Part shown: positions 43,394-52,328 of the stretch, one piece after another | How positions within the stretch are numbered: the stretch's first letter is position 1 | Layout: every line of letters begins with the position of its first letter | Origin: Candidatus Poribacteria bacterium WGA-3G | Lineage (GTDB): Bacteria > Poribacteria > WGA-4E > WGA-3G | DNA length: 64,000 bases | Direction: 5' to 3' | Assembly (NCBI GenBank): GCA_000406005.1 | Contig: ASZN01000008.1 | Span: 1-64,000 of the forward strand | Notes under the pieces: generated by a model | Seen by the model: only the letters and a program-made list of their open reading frames with translations | Told to the model about the DNA's origin: nothing | Databases searched by the model: none | Translations under genes and position numbers: made by a program

Positions 43394-45112
43394 TCATGCC
43401 GTCGCATTGATTAAGCCACGAACCCTTTTAAGGATCGCTTTGGCATCTACCTCATCGGAAACCAGGGCAGTCAGCAGTGCCTCCGCTTCTCTGACGGTAT
43501 GATCTTTCAAAATACTCAGTGCCAACCCATCTTCAACACGCATCGGATACAAAGCGTTTCTTATGAGACACCGCTCGTAGCGCGTGTTCATACTCAACAG
43601 AACCGACTTGTATTTCAGGATCTCCGCTTCTTCCGATGCCAACGCCTGTGTAGGCGTGAACACATTCAAAAGTCTGTTCGGATTCATAAGCCGCTTTTTC
43701 CGATGCAGTTCCTCGAACAGCTCCATAATCCGTCGCGCAGTCTTATCCCAGGTGAACGATACCGCCCGTTCTCTTGCCTTCCGAGCAAGCGTCTCACGCA
43801 TCTCAGTATCACTGATTAACGCGTTAATCTTTTCGGAAAAATTTATTGGACACGGGTAGCTTACAAGCGTCGCTATGTCTTGGTCGAAATTCTCGGCATC
43901 CGCAATCAACCCAGCATCCGCGACAACCGACGGAACGCCATCGAAATTCGGGACGACAGGCGGCACGCCACACGCCATCGCCTCAAGCACCGTCAACCCG
44001 AACGTCTCCTCGCCTGACATCGACAGAAAACAGTAGACATCAAACGCGTTGTAGATCACCGGTAGTTTTTCACGTGGATGGAAGCCGACATACACAAGGT
44101 TCTCAGGTAGCTGCCGCGACGCGTATCTACCGAGACCTGGTCCCGCAATCAAGAAAAGCAGATGCGGATTCAGTTCCGCCAACTTTAAATAGACGGATGC
44201 TCCTTTCTCTGATTGCACGCGTGAGAGATAACCGACAGTCGGCATGGTTTCAATACGCGCATCTCCGACCGCTTCAGCAATTTCCCGCTTCGCTGCTGTT
44301 TTGTCCATCGGTTGAAACAACTCCGAATCGACACCGTTAGTCAACGTGTTGAAGAAACTCGGATCCCAGACATAATCCGAATAAAAGTCCCGGACATAAT
44401 CCGATGGTGCCGTAAAACCGTCACAATCCCGCATCGCCGCGTAATGTCGTAAAAGGGAGTTGATAGCACCGCCACCGTGTCCGCGCGGCGCATGACACTG
44501 TACCAGAATCGGAGGGAGTTCGCTCTCTTGGTAAAGCGGGAAAAGCCACCTCTCATGCTCCTGATGTAGCGTGAGAATACCGAAGTATGTTTCACCAATT
44601 CTCCGACTCAGACGATTGAAGTCGCGCACATTCATATTGACCTCATACATACACTCGGCTAACTTCCGATTTTGTTTACCAGCAAAATATAGGTCTACGT
44701 AGTTGATGAGGTGATGAAACATGTAAGAGAGTGCCATGTTCGTGCCAGCAGATAACGTTTCAATATCAAAAAATGAATCTACAGCGATCCCCGGAATAGC
44801 GACAAGTAACTTGCGCTGTTGATGCTCCGTGACGAAAGTCGTCCTGAGACCTTCGCCGCGATTGAAGAGCAGTCCTTGCCCATCAAGTGCCGCGAACCTC
44901 TCAAACGCCTCAAAAATGTCATCATCCGGATAAGAATTTTTGAGTGTCTGCTGGATTTCTTGATCGTTCTGCGTCTCCACAAACTTCAACATCTCTGCCA
45001 TCACAACTGACAGCTCAACAATGCGGGCTTTCTCGAGGTCCGCTGCATAAAGCACCTCGTCCTCTTCAAAGATATGTAGGGGATGCAAGGTTTTTGGAAA
45101 AAAATCTTTCAC
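43394..45112 (-). CDS. GT4-type glycosyltransferase with PqqD-like N-terminal region
   Basis: About 572 residues. The central and C-terminal part is a GT-B glycosyltransferase of family 4: NGVDSELFQP, VGYLSRVQSEKGASVYL, VYVGFHPREKLPVIYNAFDV and the EETFGLTVLEAMACGVPPVV nucleotide-sugar motif. The first 100 residues (LHIFEEDEVLYAADLEKARIV...) resemble PqqD-type peptide-recognition domains, which is tentative. The GTG start at 45112 follows GGAG by seven bases; an ATG at 45142 lies inside the terminal repeat of a MITE-like element and has no ribosome site. A cysteine-rich peptide remnant lies downstream. Confidence 0.82.
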   Translation of the reverse strand: MKDFFPKTLHPLHIFEEDEVLYAADLEKARIVELSVVMAEMLKFVETQNDQEIQQTLKNSYPDDDIFEAFERFAALDGQGLLFNRGEGLRTTFVTEHQQRKLLVAIPGIAVDSFFDIETLSAGTNMALSYMFHHLINYVDLYFAGKQNRKLAECMYEVNMNVRDFNRLSRRIGETYFGILTLHQEHERWLFPLYQESELPPILVQCHAPRGHGGGAINSLLRHYAAMRDCDGFTAPSDYVRDFYSDYVWDPSFFNTLTNGVDSELFQPMDKTAAKREIAEAVGDARIETMPTVGYLSRVQSEKGASVYLKLAELNPHLLFLIAGPGLGRYASRQLPENLVYVGFHPREKLPVIYNAFDVYCFLSMSGEETFGLTVLEAMACGVPPVVPNFDGVPSVVADAGLIADAENFDQDIATLVSYPCPINFSEKINALISDTEMRETLARKARERAVSFTWDKTARRIMELFEELHRKKRLMNPNRLLNVFTPTQALASEEAEILKYKSVLLSMNTRYERCLIRNALYPMRVEDGLALSILKDHTVREAEALLTALVSDEVDAKAILKRVRGLINATA

Positions 45113-45132
45113 TGTTATTCTCCAAGCTTTCG

Positions 45133-45278
45133 TCAGGGCCATTTAGTTTTCGGTTTTGATTTTGATTTTCGTTTACATAAGTTGACGTTTTCTTATGAAA
45201 GATCGCGAGCACAGCTCGCTCCTACAGAAGAGACTATGCACAGATATAAAGTGAATGTGTAAAACTAAATGGCCCTGA
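45133..45278. repeat. MITE-like element with 18-base inverted ends
   Basis: TCAGGGCCATTTAGTTTT (45133-45150) and its exact reverse complement (45261-45278) bound 146 bases. The interior holds the GCGAGC-ACA-GCTCGC hairpin (45205-45219), which recurs at 57135-57149. It abuts the 5' end of the glycosyltransferase gene. Confidence 0.65.
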
Positions 45279-45310
45279 GGCTTTCGTCTCGTTAAGTTGA
45301 TAAAATTTTC

Positions 45311-45476
45311 TGCGTACTAACTTTTCACCCTTCATAACCTAAAGACACACTTATTGGCGAAAAAGGTGCATATTGCTAAAAAAATCTTAAATCTGCGTAC
45401 TAACTTTTCATCCTTCATAACCTAAAGACACACTTATTGGCGAAAAAGGTGCATACTGCTAAAAAAAATCTCAGAG
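45311..45476. repeat. 83-base direct tandem repeat, two copies
   Basis: TGCGTACTAACTTTTCA starts at 45311 and 45394. The two copies differ at only a few positions (CACCC/CATCC, CATATTG/CATACTG). It lies upstream of the sigma-propeller gene and may hold its control region. Confidence 0.8.
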
Positions 45477-45504
45477 AACAAATGCGTTTTATGCTACAAT
45501 TACT

Positions 45505-45519
45505 ACTAAAGTTTGGACA
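45505..45519. repeat. Solo IS4-type terminal repeat
   Basis: ACTAAAGTTTGGACA, one base different from the left end of the IS at 1-1557. It sits 39 bases before the start of the sigma-propeller gene. Confidence 0.6.
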
Positions 45520-45557
45520 ATTTGCATGCTGCGGTTTAAAAAAATAAGGAGAATTTG

Positions 45558-48452
45558 ATGGTAGACGACAACGTTCAACTGATTCGTAGAATTTTATCTG
45601 GCGATGACGAGGCTTTCAGTATATTAATGCGGAAACACCAAAAAGGTGTTCATGCCCTTATATGGCGGAAAATTGAGGATTTTCACGTTGCAGAGGAAAT
45701 CACCCAAGACACCTTTATCCAAGTCTACAAAAAACTGGGGACATTAGAGGATCCAAACCGATTTGAAGGATGGCTTTATGTTATTGCGAATCGACGCTGC
45801 ATTAATTGGATAAAGCGGAATAAAGCTAAAATGAACAAATTGAATATGCAATCCTTAGAAGCTACACGTCCAGAAGAGATTGAAGAAGCCTTCTACGTAC
45901 ATTATATATCGCATCAGCGTGAAGTTGAGAACACTCAGCGGCGACAAAATCTTGCCAAAAGGCTCCTACAGCAGCTACCGGAAAGTGAACGCACCGTTGT
46001 GACGCTTCACTATCTCGGTAAAATGACAGCGAAGGAGATCAGCAAATTCTTAGGTGTATCGGTGAATACAATTAAGAGCCGACTTCGCCGTGCCCGCAAG
46101 CGTTTACAACAACAAGAAACATTGGTCCGCGAAACGCTTAACGGGGTCCAATTGTCTGACCATCTCATTGAGAATGTCATGCGACACATTGCCGACCTGA
46201 ATCCGACACCAACACCCCCTGCTAAGAAACCTTTACTCCCTTGGGCAGCTTTCGGTGCAGCAGTGGTATTGGTGATCCTCCTCGGCATGGGCAGTCAATA
46301 CTTACTCCGGTTTCAGCAGCCATATAGTTTTGACGCACAATCTGAACCTACCGTTGAACTCGTTGATGAACCTATCCTCATTGATAGTGTCGCAAGACCT
46401 GATGTGCGAAATCAGATCGGCAGAACAATCATTCCCGGTAAAAACAGTGGGGCTGGTATGCAAACCTCACAGACCTCCCTCACAACAAACGCATGGGACG
46501 AAGATGCCGCCAAATTTTCCGCTTTACAGTGGACACAATCAACCGGACCGAAAGGCAGCGTTGTCTATGACATTTTTAAAGCCGCAGATGGAACGATCTA
46601 CGCTGCCGCAAAAACGGGTCTCTATAGGTTGACCCCTAACGCAACATGGGTGCTTATTAACGCCGATATACCGACCGGACAGTACCGAGTGCCGATAACA
46701 GAACACCAAGGCACCCTCTATACTGTTTCCACTGATGAGGTGCTCGCTTCAGAAGATGGCGGTGATACGTGGAACCCGCTTGGACAGCGTCCTGAAGGTG
46801 TCGCCAGTGGACTCATCGTCACCGGGGCAAGCGAGAAACACAATCCACAAGCAAACACAGTGCTGTATCTTGCACTTCAAGAGAAGGGGATCTTTCGATC
46901 AACCGATGCTGGTCGGCAGTGGATGCTCTTAAACAACGGATTGGCAGGAAAACGGATTTATACAGTTGCTGCAATCGGAAACACGCTATTCGCTGGCACA
47001 AACCGCGGACTCTATCGCCTCGGTTCAAATAACTGGCAACAGTTGCTCACTGACCTATCTGGTGCCGTTTACGCCTTGACCATTGATGAAAACAACCTCT
47101 ATGTCGGAATCGCGCCTGATGTTGTCTACTCGGAGTCCAGTAAATCATTTCCAAACATACCGACCCCTGAAACATCAGAAAAAAAGGTTTTCCACTCAGC
47201 AGATCTTGGAGCGTCGTGGACTGAAATAACACCTACAGATGAATCTCAAGTGATAAACCTCGCTTCTGCTATACATATCCTGGCTGCAGGAAAAACGCTC
47301 TTCGTTCTCGGCATATCGGACTTTCGATCCTTCGATGGTGGGAAAACTTGGAACCACCTCAGATCTAACATCAATTCATATATGGCCCCCAGATTCCCAG
47401 CTATCGCTATTGATGAAAAAACATTTTACAAAGCCGATGCCTTCGGTGTCAGCCGCACAACCGATGCTGGTGCGTCCTGGCATCCGTTTGTAAACGGGAT
47501 GACGGGTCCGATCACACATGACTCGCTCGCCGTAAATAATAGACTCTATATGCATATTGGTGGAGACCTCGTCCAGTCAACTGATGGCGGTGAAAGTTGG
47601 AATAGTGCTCACTTCAATACGCAAGATCAAACACTGCAATTAGATACCGATTTTTATGCGAATATCAAACTGACGATTGCCCATAATACCCTCTATGCCA
47701 TTTCAATTCACGAGGGCAAACCGAGTATTTTTCGTTCATCCGCTGCGGGCGATAAACTCATCTCCATTCAAGGTATCCCCGCTTTTGAAGCCGAGACAGT
47801 ATTAGACAATAACACTGTCCCATCGTATATGTTCCGTCTACTTAAAAAGAAAGACACAAGAATTGGAGCCTTCGTTGTCGGTGGTGGGGCATTTTACGCT
47901 GAATATAGGCAGCGACTTTTCAAATGGAGACCCGGTGATCCCGAATGGACAGACACAGGATTCGTTGATATTGGCTCGGAATCTACATTGGCTGTTTCAG
48001 GTGAAACCGTCTACGCTGGTCAATCGAATGGAAAATTGTTTCAATCTATTGACAGTGGAAACAACTGGAAAGACATTACCTCAACGCTGCCGATCCGCGT
48101 TGCGTATTTCAAAGAGATTACCTTCGCAGGTTCAACGATTTGTCTCGCAACGGATAAAGGTGTCTTGATCTCACAAACTGGAGAACACTGGCAGTTCATC
48201 ACCGATAAAACCGGTATGCCCACTGTTATAGACAGGTTCGCTGTAGATGGCACTACCACCATCTACGGGGTCAGCGATAGCGGTGCCTATCGCTTAGACG
48301 CTGATAGCAAGTGGGAACTGCTTTCTTCAGAGGTTCCCAGCAGAATTCAATCCCTCGTTACCGGCAACGGTCGACTTTACGTTGGAACTCGCGATCACGG
48401 CATGTTCCACATCTCGCTTGAAGAACAAATGGGTATAGCAAATGCGTTCTAA
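45558..48452 (+). CDS. ECF sigma factor fused through a membrane helix to an Asp-box beta-propeller
   Basis: 964 residues. Sigma region 2 is at residues 1-80 (VQLIRRILSGDDEAFSILM, FEGWLYVIANRRCINWIKR) and region 4 at about 130-190 (LPESERTVVTLHYLGKMTAK, SVNTIKSRLRRARKRL). A membrane helix follows at about 222-248 (LLPWAAFGAAVVLVILLGMG). The rest is a propeller with several Asp-box motifs (S/T-x-D-x-G-x-x-W): STDAGRQW, SFDGGKTW, TTDAGASW, STDGGESW, SIDSGNNW. Topology would place the propeller outside and the sigma domains inside. AAGGAG precedes the ATG at 45558. A deleted paralogue is at 22927-23275. Confidence 0.9.
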   Translation: MVDDNVQLIRRILSGDDEAFSILMRKHQKGVHALIWRKIEDFHVAEEITQDTFIQVYKKLGTLEDPNRFEGWLYVIANRRCINWIKRNKAKMNKLNMQSLEATRPEEIEEAFYVHYISHQREVENTQRRQNLAKRLLQQLPESERTVVTLHYLGKMTAKEISKFLGVSVNTIKSRLRRARKRLQQQETLVRETLNGVQLSDHLIENVMRHIADLNPTPTPPAKKPLLPWAAFGAAVVLVILLGMGSQYLLRFQQPYSFDAQSEPTVELVDEPILIDSVARPDVRNQIGRTIIPGKNSGAGMQTSQTSLTTNAWDEDAAKFSALQWTQSTGPKGSVVYDIFKAADGTIYAAAKTGLYRLTPNATWVLINADIPTGQYRVPITEHQGTLYTVSTDEVLASEDGGDTWNPLGQRPEGVASGLIVTGASEKHNPQANTVLYLALQEKGIFRSTDAGRQWMLLNNGLAGKRIYTVAAIGNTLFAGTNRGLYRLGSNNWQQLLTDLSGAVYALTIDENNLYVGIAPDVVYSESSKSFPNIPTPETSEKKVFHSADLGASWTEITPTDESQVINLASAIHILAAGKTLFVLGISDFRSFDGGKTWNHLRSNINSYMAPRFPAIAIDEKTFYKADAFGVSRTTDAGASWHPFVNGMTGPITHDSLAVNNRLYMHIGGDLVQSTDGGESWNSAHFNTQDQTLQLDTDFYANIKLTIAHNTLYAISIHEGKPSIFRSSAAGDKLISIQGIPAFEAETVLDNNTVPSYMFRLLKKKDTRIGAFVVGGGAFYAEYRQRLFKWRPGDPEWTDTGFVDIGSESTLAVSGETVYAGQSNGKLFQSIDSGNNWKDITSTLPIRVAYFKEITFAGSTICLATDKGVLISQTGEHWQFITDKTGMPTVIDRFAVDGTTTIYGVSDSGAYRLDADSKWELLSSEVPSRIQSLVTGNGRLYVGTRDHGMFHISLEEQMGIANAF

Positions 48453-48570
48453 TACCATTTCTCAACAGTGTTGTCGCATTACCGCATGTTATGAAACAGG
48501 GTGGCATACCGGAACACAGACTAACAGTCTATGCTACATAAGAGGAAACCAATAAAATCAGAAATGGTAT
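48453..48570. repeat. MITE-like element, ATACCATTTCTGA family, copy 2
   Basis: 118 bases from ATACCATTT to AAATGGTAT, nearly identical to 18549-18667. It begins with the base right after the sigma-propeller stop codon (TAA at 48450-48452). Confidence 0.8.
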
Positions 48571-48575
48571 AATTT

Positions 48576-48790
48576 TCCGAAGATCAGAAATCCAATATCT
48601 CACAAAGCAGATAGAATCTTTTGAACGTCGAATCTCCGAACTTGAAGCAACCCTTATTATAGTGGATCCTGTAATTACTTATACACTTGCCTCGTTATGT
48701 GAACTTGTGAATGTGTGTCTCATGGAGGCACAGGCTAACGGTCTCCTATGCTACAAGTGTAAACATATTTTCGGATTTTACTATAAAGGC
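48576..48790 (+). pseudogene. Coiled-coil coding remnant after the MITE
   Basis: Reading FRRSEIQYLTKQIESFERRI then SELEATLIIV suggests a coiled coil, but no start is present: the MITE copy 2 ends just before it. Its end runs into a CAGGCTAACGG repeat word. It may be the broken tail of a gene. The remaining bases to 49007 are repeat. Confidence 0.3.
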
Positions 48791-48856
48791 AGTTGAATGC
48801 CTCTGGGTCTGGGGTGAGAAAAAATTGACAAAAAAGGGTGAACGTTTTACAATAGT

Positions 48857-48975
48857 AGGACTTACGTAATTTTGACCGTAATGCTTGGTTTTAGAGGCAG
48901 ATGCCGAAAAAACACAGGCATTTGGGGACACAGGCTAACAGCCTATGCTACAAAAAAGCACGCTGCGTAAGTCCT
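48857..48975. repeat. MITE-like element, AGGACTTACGCA family, copy d
   Basis: 119 bases from AGGACTTACG to CGTAAGTCCT, containing CACAGGCTAACAGCCTATGC; closely similar to 41206-41325. It ends about 30 bases before the isomerase-like gene and may affect its promoter. Confidence 0.8.
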
Positions 48976-49007
48976 GAATAGATGAAAAAATAGAGGTAGG
49001 ATACAGA

Positions 49008-49817
49008 ATGCGAATTGCGATATGCAACGAGATGTTTGAAGATTGGAAAATTGAAGATGTTTTCACTTACGCCGCTGAACTCGGTTACGATGCGGTTGAG
49101 ATTGCGCCGTTTACGTTGGCAGACTCGGTTTTAGATATCAGTGAAACCGAACGGTCGCGTATCCGTAAAGCGGCGGAGGATGCTAAGATAGAAATTGCGG
49201 GACTGCACTGGCTGCTTGTCTCGCCGCCGGGGTTGTACGTTAATCATCCGGATGCCGAGATTCGCGAGGAGACGCGCGATTATTTTTTGGCACTGGTAAA
49301 CCTTTGTGCCGATTTGGGCGGTGAGGTGATGGTCATCGGTTCGCCACAGCAACGGAATGTGATGGACCCGCTCAGTTTCGAGGAGGCGTGGGAGTATGCA
49401 CGTGCAACTTTCTCAGAAAGTGCGGCACTGGCAGGTGAGAGAGATGTGATGCTGTGTATGGAACCGTTGTCGAGTGACCAGACAAACTTCATCACGCACC
49501 CGGATAAAGCCGTTGAGATGGTGGAGGCTGTCAATCACCCGAATTTCCAGATAATTTTGGATGTGTGTAGTACCGCGAAAGAAGGGATAGATATGCCGAC
49601 GCAGATCCGTAAACACGCGCAACACGTCGCACATTTTCACTCGAATGACGACAACGGATACCTACCGGGTTCTGGCAATGTCGATTATCCACCGATTATT
49701 GAGGCACTCAAAGAGATTGACTATAAGGGGTATGTCTCGACAGAGGTTTTTGATTTCAAACCGGATCCGAAGACGATCGCAAAACGGAGCATTGAATTTG
49801 TGAAATCGCTGTTGTAG
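49008..49817 (+). CDS. Sugar phosphate isomerase/epimerase-like TIM-barrel protein
   Basis: 269 residues of the xylose-isomerase-like/AP-endonuclease-2 family. The metal-ligand residues are visible: Glu in MLCMEPLS, Asp in IILDVCST, His in VAHFHSNDDNG and Glu in VSTEVFDF. The start has AGGTAGGA upstream. The next gene follows nine bases after the stop. Family members isomerise keto sugars or inosose compounds. With the Gfo/Idh/MocA enzymes of this window it fits cyclitol or sugar catabolism, by inference. Confidence 0.88.
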   Translation: MRIAICNEMFEDWKIEDVFTYAAELGYDAVEIAPFTLADSVLDISETERSRIRKAAEDAKIEIAGLHWLLVSPPGLYVNHPDAEIREETRDYFLALVNLCADLGGEVMVIGSPQQRNVMDPLSFEEAWEYARATFSESAALAGERDVMLCMEPLSSDQTNFITHPDKAVEMVEAVNHPNFQIILDVCSTAKEGIDMPTQIRKHAQHVAHFHSNDDNGYLPGSGNVDYPPIIEALKEIDYKGYVSTEVFDFKPDPKTIAKRSIEFVKSLL

Positions 49818-49826
49818 GAGAGATTG

Positions 49827-51404
49827 ATGGACAAGACTATCCACAAATGCTATACGGGTTATACGACACTCAGAAACGAGATGGGCAGATGGTTGAAGCA
49901 GAGCATGCTGCTGGATCCGCCGGGTCCGAACGATGGCGGCGAGGATGAAGCGAACTACGCCCTTGCATGGTTCCCACACTATCTCATCACGGGTGATGCG
50001 GCTGTCCTGAAGCATTTCGATATGCTGAGGGCGGCACTGCTCGGTTGGGTGAAGCGTGATTGTCTTCACGGTTATGAACCGAAGGCGGAGGCGCATCACG
50101 GGACGGAACCCTTTCTGCTTTTTCTACCACGCTATATCGGGTTGATGCCTGAAGATGCGGAAGCCACCCACCTGTTGACGGATGCTGCGGAACACATCGG
50201 CAATTGGGTGCCTGAGATCCCGCCGTGGTATGATTACGATCGGGACACGTTTATCGGTTACAACATCGGTAGCCGAGACGTGACGAACGATGAGAAGGAC
50301 AGATATGAGTTGGCGGAGCATTTCCGGTTCATCCACATCGCGCTTGCGGCGTATCGTGTGACGGGTGAGGAACGCTATCTGACGTGGGCATTGCGGTATG
50401 GGACGAAGCGTGCGGAACGGCTTATTGCGGCACCGGATCCGATGCCGCTGCTCTGGACACTCGATGGCGAAGGTCTTGATGAAGCTGCGATTGATGCCAA
50501 GAATTTACATCGGCTTGTGGCGAGTTCGCATCACATTCCGAATGATCCACTTGCAGGCATTGAAGTGCTATTGGCTTCTGGTGCCATCTATGCGTTGGGT
50601 GATCTCTACCTGCTATCTGGGGAAGAGATATTTAAAACGGCGGCGAAACGGATTGTAGCGCCGCTTGTAACATCTCTGAGCGATCCGTTTAACGATCCGG
50701 CAGCGGCTGCGTTGAGTTACTATCGCTGGACATTCGAGGATACCTGCTTTGACGCAGCAATCCGATCGGAATTAGCGGGTTTGCCCGATGCGTCGCCTGA
50801 GCTGCTGGCGTTGGTTTTTCCGCAAGAGAACCGTCGTCGTGAACCAGGGGTCGGCAAACGTGCGGATATGGCGTACTGGGGTGAATGGTCTGATGATGGG
50901 TCGGTGAAACCGATTCGGGAACCGTCAACGGCTACGTTGACGCTTGCGTATCAGGTAACCGGTGAGATGACGTATGCGATGCGTGCGTTACGAAGTGCTG
51001 GGACACGTTTGGGTATGGCGCGGCGCGTGCTGCGGGGTGGACGGGAACATGCCGATATGGGCGGCGCGGTCTGCTCAGTCGCGGCAGGCCACGGACGGAA
51101 TTGGGGACAAGGTGCGGTTACGGCGTGCTACGGTCCGCTGCTGCTGGGGACGCGTGAGGTCCAAGGCGAAGTTACGCAACTTTTAGAGGTCCAACGCGGT
51201 AACGGGAACAGTCATCTGCCGCCGAATCTTCTCTCTCTGGTGCGTCCTATTTTTGGAAGTCAAGATGGGCGTGCGGAAGCGGTTTTCTATAATGGGGGTG
51301 ACGCGTCGCTCACGTTTTCGTGGCGGTTCCGAAGTGGAGACGAGGCATCTGCGTGGCATAAGGAGACGCTTGCGGCATATGAAACGCAGAAGCGGATTTT
51401 GTAA
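49827..51404 (+). CDS. Putative (alpha/alpha)-barrel glycan-active protein
   Basis: 525 residues, family not recognised with certainty. It starts at the ATG after AGGAGAGATTG. The sequence is alpha-helical with repeated Trp/Tyr-rich turns (WLKQSMLLDPPGPNDGGEDE, YALAWFPHYLITGD, YRVTGEERYLTWALRYG, LAYQVTGEMTYAMRAL), like glucuronyl hydrolases and other toroid glycosidases. There is no signal peptide. Its coupling to the isomerase-like gene suggests a shared sugar pathway. Confidence 0.6.
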   Translation: MDKTIHKCYTGYTTLRNEMGRWLKQSMLLDPPGPNDGGEDEANYALAWFPHYLITGDAAVLKHFDMLRAALLGWVKRDCLHGYEPKAEAHHGTEPFLLFLPRYIGLMPEDAEATHLLTDAAEHIGNWVPEIPPWYDYDRDTFIGYNIGSRDVTNDEKDRYELAEHFRFIHIALAAYRVTGEERYLTWALRYGTKRAERLIAAPDPMPLLWTLDGEGLDEAAIDAKNLHRLVASSHHIPNDPLAGIEVLLASGAIYALGDLYLLSGEEIFKTAAKRIVAPLVTSLSDPFNDPAAAALSYYRWTFEDTCFDAAIRSELAGLPDASPELLALVFPQENRRREPGVGKRADMAYWGEWSDDGSVKPIREPSTATLTLAYQVTGEMTYAMRALRSAGTRLGMARRVLRGGREHADMGGAVCSVAAGHGRNWGQGAVTACYGPLLLGTREVQGEVTQLLEVQRGNGNSHLPPNLLSLVRPIFGSQDGRAEAVFYNGGDASLTFSWRFRSGDEASAWHKETLAAYETQKRIL

Positions 51405-51410
51405 CATACT

Positions 51411-52217
51411 CTAATCACCAAAGTTTTGGGCAACGAGTGTGAGATCAAGGATGTTAACGGTGCCGTCGCCGTTCACATCAGCCTCTGCGTTTGTCCCTCC
51501 AAAATGTGCGGCGACAAAGGTCAGGTCTAAGATGTTGATGACACCGTCTGCGTTCACGTCATAAGGTTTTTCGGGTGTGACCAGCGTGAAGTTGGTTAAT
51601 TCAAAGACGATATCTTGACTCGTTTCAAATTTAACGGGTCCGATGTCCGGCGCGAGCCACTGGTAGGCGGTAGAGCGACTTGCCCCTAACGCAGCGGTGG
51701 TTTTTGTATTTATCCGAATTTTCAGGCAGTTCTCAAACGTGCCTGCTGGTGTCGCTATATCTTCTATCGCGACGACTTCGTTCACGCTGGAGACTTTGAC
51801 GTTGCCTACGAGATATATGTCTGCTTCTCCGAGTGTTTCCCATATTTCTCCGAGTTGGAGGATCGGTGGGAAAAAGATGGCAGGCGGCGAGAATTCCATA
51901 TTCGCTGTGCCGAAAATAGGTCCAAGTTCTGCGGCAAGTTTATGGAGTTTCATTCCCTCCTCATCTATCTCAACAAGGAATGTGTTCGTCTCCATTGAAG
52001 TTGTCCCTAACGCTTCCGTTATAATCTTGAGCGTGCGGAAGTTTTTACTACTGCCCTCTTCGTTTGGTGCCTCAAGTGTGTAAGTTGCGCGTTCAGCACC
52101 GTCTTGGCTCTCCAGAACCCAAGTATTTCCAATCTCTGCAGGATAGTAGTTCTGTGCGGACGTTGTACTAACGCTAACACAGAGCAGTCCGATGAGCAAT
52201 ATGGTGTTTCTAACCAT
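51411..52217 (-). CDS. Secreted protein with C-terminal dockerin-like repeats
   Basis: 268 residues: signal peptide (MVRNTILLIGLLCVSVSTTS), an N-terminal domain starting NYYPAEIGNTWVLES, and two dockerin-type calcium loops at the end (DVNADGVINILDLTFVAAHF, DVNGDGTVNILDLTLVAQNF). The N-terminal domain is shared with 52329-54095 and 54488-55444. Dockerin-like ends outside cellulosomes are thought to join exported proteins to partners. Converges with the 49827 gene only six bases away. Confidence 0.85.
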   Translation of the reverse strand: MVRNTILLIGLLCVSVSTTSAQNYYPAEIGNTWVLESQDGAERATYTLEAPNEEGSSKNFRTLKIITEALGTTSMETNTFLVEIDEEGMKLHKLAAELGPIFGTANMEFSPPAIFFPPILQLGEIWETLGEADIYLVGNVKVSSVNEVVAIEDIATPAGTFENCLKIRINTKTTAALGASRSTAYQWLAPDIGPVKFETSQDIVFELTNFTLVTPEKPYDVNADGVINILDLTFVAAHFGGTNAEADVNGDGTVNILDLTLVAQNFGD

Positions 52218-52270
52218 TTGATTCCTCTTTGTTTAGATGCGACGCTGTTGTTAACCGGTTATAGTTTGCT

Positions 52271-52306
52271 AAAAAACGCCTTGATGGTTATATCAAGGCG
52301 TTTTTT
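52271..52306 (-). terminator. Terminator after the 52329-54095 gene
   Basis: AAAAAACGCCTTGAT (52271-52285) and ATCAAGGCGTTTTTT (52292-52306) pair over 15 bases with a six-base loop, and have T runs on both strands. It suits the minus-strand gene ending at 52329. Confidence 0.85.
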
Positions 52307-52328
52307 ATCGTGTTGGTATTTATGTCTC

